Shown piece by piece: positions 29,691 through 44,070 of a DNA stretch of 64,000 nt. Position 1 is the stretch's first letter; each line of letters starts with the position of its first letter. The stretch spans positions 28,494,125 through 28,558,124 of the forward strand of contig NC_084599.1 in assembly GCF_033807715.1 (NCBI RefSeq). Reading direction: 5' to 3'. The stretch is from Cololabis saira (lineage: Eukaryota; Chordata; Actinopteri; Beloniformes; Belonidae). A program made the translations under genes and the position numbers. The notes beneath the pieces were generated by a model, which was not told the origin of the DNA, made no database searches, and saw only the letters and a list, made by a program, of their open reading frames with translations.

Positions 29691-30667
29691 ACAGTTTTTT
29701 CTGAATCCTTAAGTACATTTTTTGCAACATTGGCTATTTTTGCTAAACTCTACACACAAATGAGAAAACCTTTCACCAAATTATCAAAACGTTATAGTTC
29801 TCTTGCAAAATCAAACACAGTTTGATTAACTCTACACACCTTAGTAAAAATGGTGTTTTCATATCAGACAGTAAACACATGCCATCATTTACTAAGCACA
29901 TAATGTGCCAACTACACACTAATGGTATGAATACAAAACCCATCTGGCTTTTTTCTTTTTCTGTGCACAAGGTAGGCTAGGTCAGTTTGAGGTCATACTT
30001 TTGTCATAGTTCTGTAAACACACAGGGATCCAAACTTCAAGTATTGGTGTTTATTCACACTCGTCAAAACAAAGACACAGCACAGAACACAAAATAATAC
30101 ATTCACAAAAAAAAGACAATCAGCCTACATCATGCCGTCTCTCTGGGTCCAGCCACAAAATCTCATCCACATCACATGCGATGTCCTCCAGTCCAAGGCA
30201 CCGGGGAAAATACCTCCTTGCATGCCGTATCCAGGCCTGACATGATGCCTGATGCCAATCGGATTTACTGTAAGAATGGAGAGTATGGGGGGAGGTTGAG
30301 TGCCATGAAGAGTGGGTGATCAGTAAACCAGTTGCGGACCAAAGCAGCCCTATGGAAACTAACATTGTCCCATATGATGACATATCGGGTCTGCTCTGGC
30401 CCTTCTTCTTCCCCCTCCTCGTCCTCCTCTTGCTCCTCCTTGTCCTCTTCCTCTAACTTCCTCTAAACCTCTCGCTTCTTCACCTCCACGTCCTCTTCCT
30501 CCAACTCTTTCATCTCCACGTCCTCTTCCTCGGCCTCCTCTGATTCTTACTCTTCTTCCTCCTTCCATTGTACTCCACACAGACAGCTTACCTGTGGCTT
30601 ATTTATAGCCTAAGCGTCTTTGAGTGCCCAGAAAAGCGCTATATAAATAAAATGTATTATTATTATT
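29691..30667 (-). repeat. 977-bp tandem array, unit 3
   Basis: Indistinguishable by eye from unit 2, including its junctions. This implies very recent amplification or duplicated assembly. Confidence 0.9.
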
Positions 30668-31980
30668 ACAGTTTTTTCTGAATCCTTAAGTACATTTTTT
30701 GCAACATTGGCTATTTTTGCTAAACTCTACACACAAATGAGAAAACCTTTCACCAAATTATCAAAACGTTATAGTTCTCTTGCAAAATCAAACACAGTTT
30801 GATTAACTCTACACACCTTAGTAAAAATGGTGTTTTCATATCAGACAGTAAACACATGCCATCATTTACTAAGCACATAATGTGCCAACTACACACTAAT
30901 GGTATGAATACAAAACCCATCTGGCTTTTTTCTTTTTCTGTGCACAAGGTAGGCTAGGTCAGTTTGAGGTCATACTTTTGTCATAGTTCTGTAAACACAC
31001 AGGGATCCAAACTTCAAGTATTGGTGTTTATTCACACTCGTCAAAACAAAGACACAGCACAGAACACAAAATAATACATTCACAAAAAAAAGACAATCAG
31101 CCTACATCATGCCGTCTCTCTGGGTCCGGCTACAAAATCTCATCCACATGGCATGCGATGTCCTCCAGTCCAAGGCACTGGGGAAAATACCTCCTTGCAT
31201 GCCGTATCCAGGCCTGACATGATGCCTGCTCAATATCTCCACATGCCTCCTCCATTGCTTGTAAAAGGGCTGCGTGTTGATGGGGAAGGCGGTCGTGGAC
31301 TTTCCAGCGCCGGGCAGAAAAGAACTCTTCAATGGGATTTACAGTAAGAATGGAGAGTATGGGGGGAGGTTGAGTGCCATGAAGAGTGGGTGATCAGTAA
31401 ACCAGTTGTGGACCAAAGCAGCCCTATGGAAACTAACATTGTCCCATATGATGACATATCAGGTCTGCTCTGGCCCTTCCTCTTCCCCCTCCTCGTCCTC
31501 CTCTTGCTGCTCCTTGTCCTCTTCCTCTAACTTCCTCTAAACCTCTTGCTTCTTCACCTCCACATCCTCTTCCTCGGCCTCCTCTGATTCTTACTCTTCT
31601 TGCTCCTTCCCTTGTACTCCACACAGACAGCTTACCTGTGGCTTATTTATAGTGCTTACGCTGATTGCAAAGTGAACTAATTCTCTAAAATTGTTTTCAC
31701 ATGTGAAAGTGTGCCAGACAGTTAGCAAAATAGTGTAAATAATAGCCATACATGTGTATAATTTTGCTAGGAGGGTTTTGGAAATTTGGCAATTGAGTGT
31801 AAGCAGTGAATTGTGCCTACAGTTTTGAAAAGTGTGTGTTACAAAATTACAAACTGAGTGCAAAGCAGTATTTGTGCTTTTAATTTCGCTAACTCAGTGA
31901 GTGGTTTTGCTGTGTGTTAATAGTTTTAGAAATTGTGCTACAAGAACATAATTAGCGCCTAAGCTTTCAGAAAAAACTGT
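30668..31980 (-). mobile_element. Tandem array, terminal longer unit with both transposon ends
   Basis: It begins like units 2-3, but in the transposase retains the segment lost from them: the - strand reads NPIEEFFSARRWKVHDRL near 31330-31280, just before QASCQAWIRHARRYFPQCLG. It also keeps the full transposon 5' region up to the terminal repeat AGCTTTCAGAAAAAACTGTA at 31980, where units 1-3 switch to a retroposon tail. Frameshifts and stops remain, so it is inactive. It looks like the parent form from which the shorter units derive. Confidence 0.8.
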
Positions 31981-32001
31981 ATTATTATTATTATTATTAT
32001 A

Positions 32002-32334
32002 GTGCTTAGGCTGATTGCAAAGTGAACTAATTCTCTAAAATTGTTTTCACATGTGAAAGTGTGCCAGACAGTTAGCAAAATAGTGTAAATAATAGCCATA
32101 CATGTGTATAATTTTGCTAGGAGTGTTTTGGAAATTTGGCAATTGAGTGTAAGCAGTGAATTGTGCCTACAGTTTTGCAAAGTGTGTGTTACAAAATTAC
32201 AAACTGAGTGCAAAGCAGTATTTGTGCTTTTAGTTTGGCTAACTCAGTGAATGGTTTTACTATATGTATTAATAGTTTTAGAAATTGTGCTACAAGAACA
32301 TGATTAGCGCCTAAGCTTTCAGAAAAAACTGTAA
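32002..32334 (-). repeat. Duplicate of the transposon 5' end
   Basis: About 330 bp repeat 31651-31980 almost base for base (TAGTGCTTAGGCTGATTGCA to TTTCAGAAAAAACTGTAAT). The two copies are separated only by a short (TAT)n run. Confidence 0.85.
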
Positions 32335-32428
32335 TAGCATTGAACGGACAGCCAACCATACCAGCAACTGAAATAGCCTCCAATAGTGTGTATGTCCACA
32401 TCAGCCAATAGCCTATATATAATATACA

Positions 32429-32799
32429 TACAGGTGAAGGTTGGGAAATTAGAATATGGTGTAAAAGTTAATTTATTTCAATAATTCAACTTAAAAGGTG
32501 AAACTAATATATTACATAGTCTCATTACATGCAAAGCAAGATATTTTAAGCCTTTATTTGTTATAATTTTGATGATTTGAATTGTTTATTGATTTCATAA
32601 AATATTCAAATTTTTGGATATTTTTTATTTGGGGTTTTCATAAACTGTGAGCCATAATCATCAAAATTATAACAATAAAGGCTTGAAATATCTCACTTTG
32701 CATGTAGTGGGAAATAATATATTTGTTTCACCTTTAGTTGAATTTACTGAAACGAATGAAGTTTTGCAATATATTCCAATTTTCCAACCTTCACCTGTA
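32429..32799. mobile_element. Mariner-type mini-transposon (TACAGGTGAAGGTTGG termini)
   Basis: Termini TACAGGTGAAGGTTGGGAAA and TTTCCAACCTTCACCTGTA are inverted repeats bounded by TA. The internal arms are also largely complementary (TTAAGCCTTTATTTGTTATA against TATAACAATAAAGGCTTGA). Length 371 bp and no coding capacity. Confidence 0.85.
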
Positions 32800-33969
32800 T
32801 ATTATGACATCAATAAATGAAGAGAGCGAACCAACATATGTTGCTGTCTTTAATATATCCTGTCCTTTATTTTGTTCATTATTGTTAGTTCTTTGTTCAT
32901 GTGTATGTGAGTGTGACAGACGTGCATGGGACAATTGTGAAATACGGAATAAACTGTGTTCCGTATTTGTTCAATACGGAACGCAACTTTTAATTCCCAA
33001 TTACGTAAAAATTCTGTATTTCAAGGGACGGGCGGCAAGCCTGGTGACATCTAGCCCTGGGGACATGTATTTACATCAGGTGTGCATTAGAAAACATAAA
33101 GGGAAACATGATGTGGAAGGTACAATAAAAATGTTGTCTTTAATCAGCATACTTAGAAAAACAATTTCACTTTTTTTTAATTTCACAATTACCGGTAGCA
33201 CTTTGCTTTATAGGCATGATCAGCTGGTTGTTGGAGTGTCCTTAAGATTTATTAACCAGCTTCGATGACGCAGTCACAAAATGATACTGCTTCCAGTCAT
33301 ATAAAAATGATATTATCACCAGTCCCTCCCAAAATTATTGGTTTTACATTTCAGTACATGATAAAAGTTTTCTTGGCCCTTACCAGGTTTTAAATTTAGG
33401 TAAATACAGCATTCAGATGAACAACATTTAACATATTACAGTGCCATTTTTTTTATTTAAAATGTTTATTTTAAAGTAAAACCAAAATGCAAAAGCAGAA
33501 AATGAAAAACTAGTACAACCAATGATTCAGAGGCTCGTAGAACCAACTTCAGCAGCAATAACTTGACATAGTCATTTTTTGTATGAAACTGTTGGCTTCT
33601 CACCAACAGCATCACGTTGGTCTTTAACCTACAGACATCCCAGTAGCCTGGACAGCCATCTTAATCCTTTTCCCCTTTGATACAAAGAATGTCATTTATT
33701 TCTCCAAACTGAGACTATAGTTTTATCCTGCTTCACTGTTTTCCTGCAGAGTTAAGAGATATACAAGATCTGTTTTATCCTTCTCATAACTTTTAAGATA
33801 TCTCATATCGCTCTGACACGGTATATATCATACTGTGTCTTCTTTACACAGTGTGAGGATGTCTTTTTTCCTCGACTCTTCTCCAGTGTCATTCTTTCTC
33901 AGCTAATGATAAGGGCAGCGCCTACCATGGCTGACAGCCCCAGACACCCGTCTATGTCCTATGTTGTCG
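32800..33969. other. Unassigned AT-rich stretch with repeat relics
   Basis: It contains the diverged repeat at 33515-33640 already mentioned. A 176-codon open frame (32738-33268, +) starts inside the neighbouring mini-transposon and matches nothing I know. Confidence 0.35.
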
Positions 33970-34180
33970 TTTGTTTGGGTGTGTTTCTGTTCTCTTGGAT
34001 GGGCTGTACTGGACTCGTATATCGTTGTATCAGGACACTGGCTCAATGACAAATAAAGACTCTTATTACTTATCATCACTTATCATGTTCTGGGTCTCTG
34101 GAAAGTGCCTAGAGACAACTTTTGTTGTATTAGATGCATTTATACAAATAAAATTTAATTTAATTTAATTTAATTATCTT
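33970..34180 (+). repeat. Two retroposon 3' tails in series
   Basis: TGACAAATAAAGACTC at about 34049 and AAAGTGCCTAGAGACAACTT...AATAAAATTTAATTTAATTT at about 34106-34168 are both typical fish LINE/SINE 3' ends with tandem tails. The second resembles the tail at 16990-17046. Confidence 0.5.
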
Positions 34181-34439
34181 ATCTTATCTTATCTTACATA
34201 TCCCATTTTCTTAACTTTCTCAAAGGTTTCATATCTCAGGCTGAAAACCCAGAGAACTGTCTCTATTAACTCAGTTTCTCTCATTTTCAATTCAAATTAT
34301 GGATCTCACACTGCAGATTATCCTGATTGCAGAGAGTTAAGTTTAATTCGCCCCAAATCATACAAATATCCAAAAGATGAATATACAAGCACTAAATTAT
34401 AAATCTATTAATTTTTGATACCCGCTTAAATTACCCAGA

Positions 34440-35000
34440 GTCGGGCAGCACAGTAGCATACTATTTCATCACAGCATGAAGGTTCTTGATTCTTTTTGGG
34501 TGTAGAATACGGACTCTTCTTGAGCTTGTGTACATTTTCTCCAGGTACTCCTGCTTCCTCCCATAGACAAAAAAAAAACATGCAAAAACATACATTACCC
34601 CCGTGACCCTGTTTACTATGAATCTTAACTATTTTGAAATAAAATCTGTGATCACACAAGTATAGTGTGAGTGAGAGTACATACCTCTTATTTGAATAAA
34701 CTGCATACATGATTGTGAAATTGTCAAATAGCTTCCCTAGACACATCAGTATATGGATATACTAAGATTAATCCATCAATCTTTCCATCCCTCCTTTATT
34801 TATGCCTGCTAATTCCTATTTTAGGTCACAGGGATCTGCAGGAGTCCATCGCAGCTGTCTTCAGGTGAAAGGCAACACTATGGATGGTTCAAAAGTCCAT
34901 CTCAGGGCTACAATTGGACAGCCAACAACAAACACTGCATTGGAAGATCTAGGATCAATTAACCTGAATTACATGTTTTTGGACTGCAGGGAGATTTCTA
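34440..35000. repeat. Decayed SINE-like repeat fragments in opposed orientation
   Basis: 34441-34620 resembles the CGGCACGGTGGC...CACAGCAAGAAGGTTC fish repeat in + orientation with many changes. 34770-34990 resembles the 3' half of the same family in - orientation (compare 27275-27527). Confidence 0.45.
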
Positions 35001-36026
35001 AAAGTTTTCTAAAAGTTTGTCTATATTTTAGGAGAAATATAGAAGACAAAACTGAGTCTCAGTCTCAACTGAGGCTAAAATGAGAATCAACATGTTATCC
35101 TCTGAGCTGTATAAGAGCAAACTTTGTGCAAAAACATTTTCCTCTTTAGGCTCAAGACAGATACTATAACATAATCCCACTATTATCAACAAGCACGTGT
35201 CCCTTAACTAATCACTTTTAGCAAACTAGATCTAACAAAACAGCTCTTTTTTACATTTCCCTCACATTTACATTTGAGGGAAGGGAGAGATATGACTTAT
35301 GACCACCTCATATGTTAATAAGACCAAGGCACCAGTCATTATTCGCTAATGCCAGTGGAGTGTGTCTAGATTTTCAAAAGCTGCCTTCTCGCCAGAAAAC
35401 AAGTGATGGTGTTAAATTTCACCAAACAAAAACTGTTTATCTATTTAATAATTCAAAAATAATCACAATGACTGATTTAGTCTACATCCATTTGAGATGA
35501 TTCAATCATAACACTTATTTGCAAAAGAAAATTGAAACTCTGAATTTGGATTAACGCAGCGCAGCAGGGGGGATTTCCATTGAACCGAATTTTTTGAATA
35601 AGCGTAATTCTCGTAACTCATATCTCTTCCTGTTAGACTTCTCCTCAATGGAAAAGATGGACAAAAACATCTCGTGTGTGTGAGAAGTTACTGCCACTGC
35701 TGCTACCACTAATGAGAAAATGAAGCAGCGGATGATCATTCAGAAGTAAAGTCCTTACGTGATACAGTAATGCATAATGATTAAGTACTGTTATAGCACA
35801 ACTTCATCGTATTAATGAAGCCAAAAACAGCCGGAAACTAGATTTTGACGACTTTAGATGTACTGGCTACGTCACATCCAGCGCTGCCAGAGACGTGGAA
35901 ATGTGCAAAAAACTTTTCCATTACATTTTTGTAATAAACTGGATTATCGAATCACTTGAAAACACCACCTCATGGAAGCATAAAAAGGTTTCAGTGGTAT
36001 TTGGGAGTTTTTTTCGAATGAAGCTG

Positions 36027-36780
36027 CTTTCACATAGAACGCGGTTTGCGCCGCGCACACCGCCGGGTCTGCGCAGAACCGGCGCAGAGCTGGCGCAGAG
36101 CTGGCGCAGAGCTGGCGCAGAGCTGGCGCAGAGCTGGCGCAGAGCTGGTGCAGAGCAAGGCATTGCGCACATATTTGCTGCAAGTTACTAGGCGCCCTTT
36201 TCCCACTCGTTTGGACGTACAGTAGCATACACCTCGGTTTGAAAAATGTGTCTGTCCTTCCTTCAAAGAAAAGCACTGGCTTTAGTTCTTCTTCTTCTTC
36301 TTCTTCTGAGGAGGAGGAGGAGGAGGAGGAGGAGGAGGAGGAGACGAATACAGGCTCATACCACTTTTAAACACACCTGGTATGTCCAAATTCTGGGAGA
36401 TTTCACTCCACTTTTGTCCCTTTTTATTGAGGTCACGATAGGCCTGCAGTCTCATCCCACAGCTCCTCACACAGACTCACAGCCAAGATAATGTTTTCCT
36501 CCATGTTGATCGTCTCTGATCTACAACCTGCAAGTTTTCTTTTACCCTCCACCACCTTCTCTCCTATTGGACGTGCCGAGATGTCGTCACAGCGCGGCAC
36601 GGTGAAATAAAAAAATGTTAAATTTGGGCGCAGGCCGGCGCGGTGCAACGCTGCGGCATGCGCCATCTTGCTCGCCGCCAAGCTCGGCGGCAGAGCGGAC
36701 CGTTCTTGCGCGGCGGTACCACATACACAATGAATGGGAACGCCAGCGGCGGCCGCCGCTTTGCGCGTTCTATGTGAAAG
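36027..36780 (-). mobile_element. PIF/Harbinger-like element with MADF remnant
   Basis: CTTTCACATAGAACGCG and CGCGTTCTATGTGAAAG are perfect 17-bp inverted termini. On the - strand MEENIILAVSLCEELWDET, then in another frame YRDLNKKGQKWSEISQNLDI, form a MADF-type DNA-binding domain as found in Harbinger accessory proteins, followed by a proline run. A 12-bp minisatellite (GGCGCAGAGCT-type, about six units, 36080-36155) and adjacent CTT/GGA triplet runs (36288-36341) interrupt it. It lies in the 3' flank of the second B3GNT gene. Confidence 0.75.
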
Positions 36781-36850
36781 GGGCTTTGGAGGCATTTCCA
36801 TTACAGCAATATTTGGGTTTTGTGCAAATCTAAGGGGTAATGCAAACATT

Positions 36851-37985
36851 TCAGATTTCACCACATTTTAAATGTGGGTCCTTAACTCTGTGCCACATCA
36901 GATATAAATGACCAGAAAGAAATCTGTGTACCAGTAAAATATCTTTATAATAGCAAGGACTGTATTCATCTATTTTTGAGCCAGGTATGTGCAGTCCTGC
37001 TGTCTTCACACCCATATGGGAGGCAGGACTAAGTCCCGCTTTGGCCAGACACATCCCCAAGTAAACGTCATCAATTGGGAGAATGGTTATGGATTTTGAC
37101 ATGCGATATATAACCATTGCTGTGTAGCCAGACAGCAGAAAGCCCCCGCCACCACAGTAAGGGGGGTAAGATGCCGACTCCTGCACTTGAACTGGGATGA
37201 AGTACTTGCTCCTTGGTGATCTGATGGGACCCACATTCTGAATCAGATGGCCGGTGTAGAGATGCTTGTTCCCATTATTGTCTGTAAGACTTTGGAGATA
37301 CGTAACCATGTTGTCTGTGTGTGCAAAAACATCGTCGTCGCCGTTAAGTAGGAAGCGAGCTTTCGGACAGTTTCTTTCCATCCACTCCAAGAAGAGTATC
37401 TGCTTCAAGGTAAGATTGTAAAACGTGTCGCTGAAGTCCCACTGGAGAATGTCACTGTACTCGCGTTGCTCCATCTCAAGCAGTTTGTTCAATCGTTCCT
37501 TCTCAAAACCAGCACCCGAAGTTCCTGAGATGAAGACCCTCCGAATCCACACGCCGTTGTGCAACCTCTCTGCAGCCCAGGTTTTGCGCAGCACCTCTCG
37601 GCGGTCGTAGTTCCCCGGGGAGCTTTTAACCACCAGCAGGAGGAAGACGTCTCCGGACTGTCCAGCTCCACCACATTTATCAGGGGTGTCCAGTAGCATG
37701 GGATAATGACGACAGTGCCGATAATAAAGAAATTCTTGGATGTTTTTAGGAAGGCTTTGGAAGCCACTGATATTGGCAGCACTGCTATTTTTCTGACATT
37801 TTGGCCAATTGTATAAATAAGAGTTACTTTTATTGGGGACCTGTATTTGGTCCCGAACCTCTGTCTTTAACTGAAGATGTACAGTCTTCTGATCAACTGA
37901 AAGTTTAAAAAGATGCATGACCAGCAGGAAGAGGGCTCCCACCATGAAGAAAACTCTTGCCTTGATTCTTCCCATCCTTGACCAT
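36851..37985 (-). CDS. b3gnt3: Beta-1,3-N-acetylglucosaminyltransferase, B3GNT3-type, paralog B (main exon)
   Basis: GT31 Golgi enzyme like its tandem paralog. A type II anchor (RVFFMVGALFLLVMHLF) is followed by a short stem, FLYYRHCRHYPMLLDTPDKC, VFLLLVVKSSPGNYDRREVL, FLLNGDDDVFAHTDNMV with the metal-binding acidic triplet, GHLIQNVGPIRSPRSKYFIP, YPPYCGGGGFLLSG and IDDVYLGMCLAKAGL. It ends HLKCGEI with stop TGA. The GPIR and FAHTDNMV segments match human B3GNT3 closely. The acceptor TTTTTGCTGCAG lies at 37986. The first in-frame ATG after it (37975, MGRIKAR) would give 374 residues; an out-of-frame ATG comes first at 37985. The acceptor phase equals that of paralog A, so a start in an upstream exon is also possible. 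Confidence 0.9.
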
Positions 37986-38039
37986 CTGCAGCAAAAAGAC
38001 AAAAACACAGTTTTCATTTTAACACCCATCACTGTTGTG

Positions 38040-40117
<2,078 letters not shown>

Positions 40118-43100
40118 GCCTTTCAGTTTTAACAAACTTGGTATTAACCATCAATATATATATACAGACAAGGGTGGGGGGATGGGGGGCTACAGCTGTT
40201 AAAGTGTGTGCTAATTGTTTATCTGACATACGTTGCTGGATCTCAATGCGTTTCCTCGTCATCGAAAACAAAGCTTTTCCTTATTTCCTAGTTAAATAAC
40301 AAGAGCACACATGAGCCTCACATTGGTGTGCTCTGTGTGGGAAACAACAGAGGAACTTAGTTTTCTTAGCCCCCCCACACACATGACATATGGCCTCAGA
40401 CTTCCTTTGTTCTCGCTGAGTGTGATGAAATCTTGTCCACCGTCTAACAAGTTTCGGTCAAAATACAATCCAGAAACAGAACCGAGCAGGTTTTTCAAAT
40501 GTTTTTTAAGCTCTGTTCATGTCAGTAAGTTGTGCTTCTTTTGAATTCGGTGCTACGGCTTTGTATGGTTCACTTCAGATGTGCAGCAAATACAGCAATA
40601 TGGGAATTAGGCTGAATATAAAGACGGTGAAACTGGATAATTATATCCAATTATAATGGATTATAATTATATAGTTATAATTATAATAGCTATGGTCCGG
40701 GTCTGCGACACTGAAAATCTAAAACACACACTGAAGGACATATTTTCAAACTTGGGTTTCCCCCTGAACAAGGTGACATGGTGGTGTCATTTCAAAGTTT
40801 TTTTACTTTGTAGTGACTCTTGCAAACCCCAGTTTTTTACCCAGTATGTGTCCCCTTCTGATACCTCAGTAAGATTTTAGAAATAAGATGCTTGCAGACA
40901 CAGGAACAAGCCTCAGGCATTGCTGGTGACACTTCACATTATGTTGCTCCTGTTCAGCTCACATTGGTGGTGTATGAACATTTAATATCAAGCAGGTGAA
41001 CACTGATTACAATCTAATAATTTAGGTTTGAATTAACTTCAAAATATTTCTTTAACACTCATTAAAGTTATACGTTTACACTGAATGCTGCATATCTGTG
41101 GCATTGTTGCGCAAGTGAGAAAGAGCAAAGCCGCAAATGAACCATTTAGAAATTTTGCAATTTTGTAAGCTGTTACGTGGTTATGTCCAAATATGTCAGC
41201 ACAAAACCTCCTGGGGATTTGGTTCATGAGAAAGTTCTTTTGTGAAAGTTACATTTGTAAATGAAATGTATGAGTTATGGAAGTGATTTTAGGTAATTGT
41301 GTTTTTTTTAGTCCTCACACCCACACGCACTCATTTACTGGTTTCTAAATGATCTCTGCCTGATCGAAAAGGCCCAAACAGTTTAAAAAACTGCTAAATA
41401 AGAAGCAAAAAGGAGAATATCAGCAGACAACTCTCTAGAGTATAGATGAACAGACGAACACACTTCTCAAGACATTACTGTAGGGTCTTGCTTTGATATA
41501 AATCTGTGATGTTTTTGTTTTACATATATTTTGTATATCGATAGGGGAATTTCCAATAAAACCGTTCTTTGGGAAAAACAATTCCAAGTTTGATATCCAT
41601 ATAAATGGAAGAAATACTCAGTTTATGCTCTGTGCAAATAATAAAGGATAAGATATCTACATTTTTACCCTTAGTAGTAGTTTCTTCTCTTTCCGCAAGC
41701 AGCATTATGTCCCCATAGCAAACTAAGCAGCTCAAGTTCATAATCATACATTAATGCACAACACATTTCATTTGTTCATTAAGCATTACAAATACAATAT
41801 AGTTGTTTCACTGGTTTTTAACTGTTAATGCCATCTGATAGTTTTATAAAGCAACAAACAAAACCACATGAACACCAGTCTGACAGGACCTCTTTAACTG
41901 TTTAACAGAGGTGTAAAAAAAGATGTGACTGAGCTTTTAAACCGTTTAAATTCATTCTCAACAAATATATCATCGTCTCTTTATCTCCTCGAAAAACAAA
42001 AAAGTGCAGTTCTTGAACAGTACATGGCACATTTGTTCGATCTGCATACGAGTAGTGCCGTTTTCAGCGGGTACGTTTTGCTTACTGGGTTTAGAGCAGC
42101 TGTCCTGCAGGGTCTCCTGTGTGGCGGCGTCGGATCAAACAGTCATGCTTCCCCTCGAAGGGGTGGAATATGCTACAAAGACATGTGTGTCAAACAGTTG
42201 GTAAGTTCACCAAACTTAACGGTTGTTCTGCAAAATGTGTGCAGAAAAAGGATGTTCCACAACAACGACTTAATACAACCCTGTTACAATGAAAGTGAGG
42301 AACTAATTTTCTCAGGAAAAATGAGAAACACAAGAATTTCACAATTACCAGTGATGCTAACATGAAAACTGCATTGTTAAATGTATATGTTTCTGTTCAC
42401 TGTAAGTTTGCCTTTGAAAATGTATATTTAAAATATAAACATTGTTTATTTGAAGGTTGCTGTGTTAGACATGCCTTCTCTTTTTTTTCATGTATTTTGG
42501 ATGAAGTTGTTGTCATTTCTGAGCCATTTTTCATTTACTCATGTAAACATTCAGTTTAATCACTTGCAAAAAGAATCTTACACAAAACTTTCCAAATAAA
42601 TAGAACAAAAACATCCTGTCACTTTGTTTCTTACACCTCAGTTTAAGAAGATGTGTATCATTGAGCTGTAACGCTCTGCAGGACACTCCTACACGACTCA
42701 CCCAGAGTGGAGCTTCATCATGTTTATCTCCACCTGGCTTTACATTGTGCTGCTTGGACCATTGTAGTGTTAAAATGTAGCACCACTTACAAAACTGAAA
42801 CCCTGCACAAGAGGACGATGGCTTAGAGATGAGTGTCTAAAGTTACCAGCTACAACCAGCCGCCTTGAACAGAACTGAAGAGACACTGTTCAAAATGGAG
42901 CTGTGGTACTTCACCTCTGTGATATTAAAGCATGCCACAGACGTTTCAATAAAACCTTCAGACACTGCCAGTTTTCCTATTCCAACATTTTCAATGTATA
43001 AACTGTATAAATGTTTCTGTTTTTTTTTTTTATTACAAACTACAGTAGTGCATTTGCTTGCAAAGCAACAGAGCAGTGTCTTCCCCCTTAATGGGCATTT

Positions 43101-43649
43101 TAAGCAAATAGTTTTTTATTAAGAGTGGTTTCCAAGTTGATGATTACACAGAGTGCATAGTTTCTCCACGAATTTTATGGGAAGCAATGAGTTCACTCCC
43201 CACCCCTATTTTCTGTTTATGTTAATGATTTGTCTCCTCCAACTCAAGTCTCTGATGTCGGTTACATTTCATTTTTTCATTATAGGGCAAATAACAGCTT
43301 AATTTGTTGAGGTAAAACAAAAAATGTATTTGATGCATTTTTGCAACATTACAGAAATGAAACTTTAAACAAAGAGGAAAAGATAAAACTATGAACTAAA
43401 GTAAAACTGTATTATATTTAGTGCCATCTACCGGAATAAAGTTAACCATAACCAGTAATGGTGGATTATTGGAGGTTTATTTATTGTTTTGCAGTGTAAT
43501 CAGTGACGACATTAAGGAATTACATCTCTTTAATATGTGTGAAGATGGTGGTTGTCATGTGGATTCTGTGGTGTACGGTAGTTCTCTCTATGCTGCAGCT
43601 TTAAAGACATTCTGCAGGATCATTGACAAAAATGGCTTCAATTAGTCCA
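40118..43649. other. Unassigned AT-rich intergenic DNA
   Basis: A 147-codon frame at 41925-42365 (+) begins with GTG and matches nothing I know. No splice-consistent coding exon was accepted. Confidence 0.35.
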
Positions 43650-44070
43650 GGGGGTATTAAGATTAGAATCTGGATCAACGCAAAAAGATTATTTGGTGTG
43701 ATGAGCACAGATTAATCCAGTTCAAGAGCTTGTACTGGGATAAGAAAACCAGTGGATGAGGATATGGACCCATCATGGTAAGAGTCTATGTGCAAGCCTG
43801 TGGGAGTAGTATGACCCAGGGTTGTTTACGTTCAACAGTGTTATGCTCTCAACAAGAAATTGAGCCAGCTGGCTACCTGAATATACTGACTGACACCTTT
43901 TTTTCTTTCCATCAGTAGTTTTTATTTTCTTCCCTGATGGTATGAGCATATTACAAGAGGAAAAAGATTTGCCAGGCTCAAGACATAAAAGAGTGAGTCA
44001 GAGTGCAGGAGACATCTTTCACACAGGGATTCACCTGAACTCCACTGAGAATCTTTGGGAAGAATAATTT
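43650..44070 (+). pseudogene. Tc1/mariner transposase relic
   Basis: Pieces in shifting frames read FVWC-less SDEHRLIQFKSL-type sequence, then VQACGSSMTQGC, then FTLNSTENLWEE. The last resembles the SPDLNPIENLW block of Tc1 transposases. Many stops; the remnant is very old. Confidence 0.4.

Noticed and set aside
28714..30667. CRISPR or other short-spacer array
   Set aside because: The repeats are 977-bp whole units with no spacers, made of transposon sequence in a vertebrate genome.
32738..33268. 176-codon open frame, + strand
   Set aside because: It begins inside a mariner-type mini-transposon, has AT-rich composition and no recognisable domain.
42110..42190. Insulin-like LLCGG motif near 42115
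   Set aside because: Cysteine spacing downstream does not fit an insulin-family B chain and no A chain follows.
41925..42365. 147-codon open frame, + strand
   Set aside because: It starts with GTG and two overlapping frames are open equally well. The AG/GT borders do not favour one frame, and no known protein fits.
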